NCBI GenBank assembly: GCA_008704415.1 | Contig: VXIS01000628.1 | Coordinates: forward strand, 1-11,014 | Direction: 5' to 3' | Origin: Sphaerosporella brunnea | Lineage: Eukaryota > Ascomycota > Pezizomycetes > Pezizales > Pyronemataceae | Length of the DNA: 11,014 nucleotides | Shown: positions 8,428 to 11,014 of the stretch, piece after piece | Numbering within the stretch: position 1 is the first letter of the stretch | How the letters are laid out: each line of letters starts with the position of its first letter | Translations under genes and position numbers: made by a program | The notes under the pieces: model-generated | The model's input: the letters and a program-made list of their open reading frames with translations, nothing else | Told to the model about the DNA's origin: nothing | The model's database searches: none

Positions 8428-8852
8428 GCGGAATCCTATAATCCGCCCTCTTTCACCGTTGGGGACACCAGATTCAACAGCGGTTTCAACACAACCACAA
8501 CCAAGAAAGAGCGAAAATGCGCTCTCTAGATGTGTAGATAAAGAGGAGTGGATGGATGGATTGTAGAGAGCGCAAATTATGAAAAAGCCAACGCAAGAGG
8601 AGCAGTAGCGAGTGTTGCGCAAGGTATTTTTGCAGTGGGTTAGGGTTTTGGTGGGTCAAGTGGACCCTTACTAAACCACTTGAGGCAATAACCGAGTGAT
8701 TTTTTGTGCACGCTTAACCAATTTAGGCATAGAACGAGTGATTATCAGTGATGCGGGGCCGCTTTCCTTTTTTTTTCTCCGTCCCCGCCCTGCTCCTCAC
8801 ATTGCCCGCTTGCTGCCCAATTCACAGCGTCCTTACTTTGCACAGCTTAATC
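8428..8852. other. Noncoding flank; possible DNA-transposon end
   Basis: No supportable gene is seen here. The stretch holds an 11-bp inverted repeat (8518-8528 and 8564-8574) and, from 8633, CAGTGGGTTAGGG followed by a small hairpin (GGGTC 8653-8657 with GACCC 8663-8667), an 8-bp inverted pair (TCAAGTGG 8656-8663, CCACTTGA 8676-8683) and a 9-bp direct repeat CGAGTGATT (8693-8701, 8735-8743). CAGTGGG-type ends with subterminal repeats about 220 bp upstream of an open frame suggest the left end of a DNA transposon, but the right end is not in the window. Confidence 0.35.
8518..8574. repeat. 11-bp inverted repeat, 35-bp spacer
   Basis: TGCGCTCTCTA at 8518-8528 is repeated inverted as TAGAGAGCGCA at 8564-8574. 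It could fold as a hairpin or be the footprint of a tiny nonautonomous element. No flanking duplication is obvious. Confidence 0.5.
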
Positions 8853-8938
8853 ATGCCTCGCCCCAGCAAGAAAGCCAAATTGCTCAAAGCCATGAGAGCA
8901 AAGAGAAGGCAGAATGCTCAGAAACAGAAACTCCTTCG

Positions 8939-8996
8939 GTACCTTTTGTCCTGCAGCCGCTGCAGTATGCAGAGAGAGTGCTAACAATTAGCAAAG
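8939..8996 (+). other. Probable short spliceosomal intron
   Basis: A donor GTACCT (8939) and a branch-site match GCTAAC (8980-8985) precede two possible acceptors: TAG ending at 8991 and AAG ending at 8996. Only the AAG acceptor joins the basic first exon in frame with the long downstream frame; the better TAG acceptor would run into TAG 9008-9010. A length of 53-58 bp is typical of basidiomycete introns. Frame use after a later indel could have changed the preferred acceptor. Confidence 0.55.
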
Positions 8997-9081
8997 CTTC
9001 GCTTGTTTAGAGGAACATGATTATCTTCTTTCGGAAAGCGATGAGGACTCAGACCTTGAGGATGACGCCACCATACCCTCG

Positions 9082-9246
9082 CGCAACCAACAAAGCATCT
9101 CATGCTCTGCCGGGCCTTCGCGCAACTTACAAAGCTCCTCCAGAGCTTTGCGCAACGAACAAAGCATCTCACGCTCTGACGAACCTTCGCGCAACCAACA
9201 AGGCATCTCACGCTCCGCCGGACCTTTGCGCAACCAACAAAGCTCA
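9082..9246 (+). repeat. 39-bp in-frame coding tandem repeat
   Basis: Units start CGCAAC at 9082, 9121, 9151, 9190 and 9229. Three are 39 bp, the second is 30 bp, and the last is partial. They encode a 13-residue repeat of the type RNQQSISRSAGPS. Unit lengths divisible by three keep the frame, which suggests expansion while the protein was under selection. Confidence 0.8.
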
Positions 9247-9830
9247 CCTCCAGCCGCTACTTTGGATTTGAGCTCTCTAAAATGGAACGAAGGTGCTGAC
9301 AAATCTTTGTTTAACTGCGGGGTTTCTCAAGGTGGAAAATCCAGGAACACCCAAAAGCGCAACCGCAAAAATGTGCAAGCTCTTCAAAAGGCTGCCTCCG
9401 AGTCATGCTCCATTGTAAAGCTGTGGCAAAGGCAGCGACTCCTGGGAATCTCGTTCAAATCCCTGCAGGTGAAAGCTGAGGAAGACCGGCAGCTGGAGGC
9501 TAAGGAAGACTCGCAGCCCAATCTCTTGGTAGTGGAGAATTGCGCTTCGGGAGTGCTTGACCCTAGAGGAGAAAAAGAATTAGCCATGCAAACGCAAATT
9601 CAGGACATAAAAGACGCGTCTCAAGCGATTGACCGACTGCTTTGGTTAAAGACTGAGCAAAAGAAAGTGTATGGCCAGGAGCTTGGCGTTTATTCTGCAT
9701 GGCGCTGTCGCCACCTGATGGTGCAAAGCTTTCTGTGGCTTGAAGCCATTCAGGAAAAGGTTGGAGGAAGGAGAAGAGAGCGAGCAGTTCAGATCGCCTA
9801 GTCTTACAACAGAGGGACGTACTGTAACGC

Positions 9831-10342
9831 TGTAACCTTTTCGTGAGCTTATAAGATCCGCTATTTCACAGATGCAAATAAACTCAGAACCGTTTGTGTA
9901 TCTGACTTGATAAATACCAAGAGAATACTCGCACTCAGGTCACTGATCAACTCAGTATTTATTGATGATAGTCGATACAATCTGGGCTGCTCGAAAGGCC
10001 GTATCGAAAGAAGAGAAAAGAATGAATGTAGGAAAAGCTCGTAGCTTTTATAGCCAACGATGCTGAGTACATCATGTGATAACAATCTGGTGGCAAATTC
10101 GAAACTAAGGAAAGAATGGTCTAGAAGACCTGCAAGTCTGCCTTGTGGAAACTAGAAGATTCCAAAGTGACGTAGCATCGAAGGGGCTAGAAAGTGCTAG
10201 AAACATGGTGACAAAACATAGTAAAGAAAGTAATGGAAACTCGTAGAATGCTGTTATCATACCATCGTTACTGCCTTATAGTTTTATATCTTAGTAAGGA
10301 AATACGTAAGAAAGAAACCATAGTAAGTGTAATAATCTTACA
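9831..10342 (-). repeat. 3' LTR of element 1b (family 1, 512 bp)
   Basis: On the minus strand it begins TGTAAGATTATTACA and ends AAAAGGTTACA, the same ends as 5311-5821. It keeps an intact TATAAAAG and the AATAAA signal. It differs from LTR 1a at about twenty positions by eye, so the two LTRs come from separate insertions. Confidence 0.92.
10045..10052 (-). promoter_or_regulatory. TATA box in LTR 1b
   Basis: The minus strand reads TATAAAAG, a consensus TATA box, in the first part of the LTR's 3' half, followed about 80 bp on by AATAAA. The other copy has TATGAAAG at the same place. Confidence 0.6.
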
Positions 10343-10351
10343 CTTCCCCTT
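10343..10351 (-). other. Polypurine tract of element 1b
   Basis: The minus strand reads AAGGGGAAG immediately before the LTR, preceded by a T-run, identical to the tract of element 1a. Confidence 0.75.
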
Positions 10352-10369
10352 AAAAAACAGTTGAAACAG

Positions 10370-11014
10370 TTACTCACGTACTTCAAAAGCGGAAGAAGCA
10401 ATAGATGACATAGGAGAAGAACAGAAAGAATCATCAGAAGGAAAGAAAAAATCGGGAGGAAGAGTGACTGCGGTGGAGGTGTAGTCCTGGGTCCTCTTCG
10501 AAAGGAATTCCTGGATGGAATCAGCGCCAGTGTTGCGTACATTCTCATCAGGTTCCCAAGAGTTGTTTTCAGGTCCATAATTCTCCCAAGAGATATACCA
10601 GTAATCGATACCGTTAATCTTCTTGTGGTCGAGAATCTCCTTGATGTTGTAGAGAGTGTGGTCGTCTTCTTCTTCGTCATCGTAGCTGGAGGGAGGAGGC
10701 GGAATTGTCTTGTCTGAAATTCGCTGGAAGAGCTTGAGTTTGTCCTGGGCGAAGATGGGATAAACACGCTTGTTCTTGGGGAGTTCAAGTGTGCAGTTGC
10801 CTGTATCCTCATCGACTTTGGTGATCCTGTAGGGCCCTTCCCAAACTTCCATAAGCTTCCTAACCTTGCCCTTCCCTCGAGAACGTCTCTTGTAAAACAC
10901 CCATTGTCCAACCTGAAGTTGAACCTTAGGATTCCTACGCTTGGCAGCAATGCTTGCCTGGCGGTGACGTGCTGCCAGCAATGCATCTCGAGCCACAGCA
11001 TTGTTGATCTTTTG
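10370..11014 (-). CDS. pol: pol C-terminus of element 1b: integrase tail and chromodomain (partial)
   Basis: The minus strand is open from the window edge to TAA (10372-10370), 214 codons. It corresponds to the last part of pol in element 1a (4639-5283) and is nearly the same protein, but with Arg and Gln codons (CGA, CAG) where 1a has stops. It has the integrase C-terminal GPY motif (WEGPYRI), a Pro-rich hinge followed by acidic residues (PPPPSSYDDEEEDD), and a chromodomain (YNIKEILDHKK...YWYISWENYG...SWEPDENV). An acidic/Ser-rich tail ends in FEVRE. The integrase tail contacts cDNA ends; the chromodomain is thought to read histone marks for targeting. The aromatic cage can be proposed from Tyr/Trp in YWYISW and the Trp of SWEP. 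No start lies in the window, as the protein continues from the right. Confidence 0.9.
   Translation of the reverse strand, partial: QKINNAVARDALLAARHRQASIAAKRRNPKVQLQVGQWVFYKRRSRGKGKVRKLMEVWEGPYRITKVDEDTGNCTLELPKNKRVYPIFAQDKLKLFQRISDKTIPPPPSSYDDEEEDDHTLYNIKEILDHKKINGIDYWYISWENYGPENNSWEPDENVRNTGADSIQEFLSKRTQDYTSTAVTLPPDFFFPSDDSFCSSPMSSIASSAFEVRE

Larger units (their letters stand above)
8853..9830 (+). pseudogene. Interrupted intron-containing ORF, transposase-like N-terminus?
   Basis: An ATG at 8853 starts a very basic segment (MPRPSKKAKLLKAMRAKRR), broken after 28 codons by a probable intron (8939 to 8991 or 8996). The frame then runs from about 8997 to TAG 9799-9801. Visible parts are an acidic patch SESDEDSDLEDD (about 9031-9066), a Ser/Asn/Gln-rich tandem repeat (9082-9246), a basic KRNRKNVQALQKAA segment (about 9355-9390) and a helix-rich C-terminal part with RCRHLMVQSFLWLEAIQ. 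After the TAG the frame reads SYNRGTYC until the LTR of element 1b cuts it at 9831. This arrangement (basic start, acidic linker, helical segment, SxNRGxY) recalls the pre-catalytic part of multicopy DDE-transposase-like proteins of Agaricomycetes. That is a memory-based impression, and no catalytic residues are present. The TAG may derive from CAG. It could instead be an unrelated hypothetical gene. Confidence 0.45.
9831..11014 (-). mobile_element. Ty3/gypsy element 1b, 3' end (partial)
   Basis: This is the 3' end of a second family-1 element on the minus strand: integrase C-terminus and chromodomain, polypurine tract, and 3' LTR; the rest lies right of the window. It matches 4639-5821 in inverted orientation. 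It is inserted 29 bp after the TAG of the ORF that begins at 8853. The candidate target duplication on this side is AACGC (9826-9830). No stop or frameshift is visible, unlike copy 1a. Confidence 0.9.

Noticed and set aside
8263..8622. Minus-strand ORF of 119 codons across the LTR end and flank
   Set aside because: It bridges an LTR boundary and unrelated flank, has no recognisable motif, and is a chance frame.
8638..8650. Telomere repeat (TTAGGG)
   Set aside because: Only one hexamer is present; there is no array.
9021..9302. Minus- and alternate-frame repetitive ORFs over the tandem repeat
   Set aside because: A 39-bp repeat without stops stays open in several frames; the frame chosen here is the one that extends into a long non-repetitive ORF.

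Overview
The window reads as repeat-rich nuclear DNA of a filamentous fungus, most likely a basidiomycete (Agaricomycete-like). Three things point there: two chromodomain-bearing Ty3/gypsy (Metaviridae-type) retrotransposon families with ~510-bp LTRs, a very short spliceosomal-type intron (about 53-58 bp with a CTAAC branch site), and the absence of bacterial gene organisation. The species cannot be named from the sequence alone. I see no cellular housekeeping gene, tRNA, rRNA or CRISPR array.

The layout is a nest of at least four LTR elements from two families, here called family 1 (LTR begins TGTAAGATTATTACA) and family 2 (LTR begins TGTCACGGCGCAAG). Element 2b (minus strand, 1-668) shows its 5' LTR (157-668), a priming site and the first codons of a probable gag; the rest lies left of the window. 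It sits inside element 1a (plus strand, 669-5821), cutting it exactly at the DTG active site of its protease. Element 1a carries protease, reverse transcriptase, RNase H, a very long linker, integrase, chromodomain and its 3' LTR (5311-5821), but it is broken by a frameshift and three stop codons. Element 1a in turn sits inside element 2a (plus strand, 5822-8427), of which the end of the reverse transcriptase, RNase H, integrase, chromodomain and 3' LTR (7917-8427) remain, also with a frameshift and two stops. The 5' part of 2a must lie left of the window.

From 8428 to 9830 comes non-LTR sequence: about 425 bp of noncoding DNA with a possible DNA-transposon terminus, then a split, intron-containing reading frame of uncertain identity. 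That frame resembles the N-terminal part of a multicopy fungal DDE-transposase-like protein. It ends at a TAG stop and 29 bp later is cut by element 1b (minus strand, 9831-11014). Element 1b is a second family-1 copy whose LTR, polypurine tract and integrase/chromodomain end look intact.

The pieces work as selfish elements rather than as a pathway. Each pol polyprotein would supply protease, reverse transcriptase/RNase H and integrase to copy and insert its own element. The C-terminal chromodomains are, by family knowledge, thought to steer insertion to heterochromatin, which fits the nesting. The most informative details are a probable self-priming (Tf1/Maggy-like) priming site in family 2, three CACGTG boxes kept in both diverged family-2 LTRs, a TATA box lost in the 1a LTR but intact in 1b, and a ~1.2-kb inverted repeat made by the ends of 1a and 1b. 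I found no convincing novel cellular system; this is a retrotransposon graveyard with some mechanistically interesting parts.
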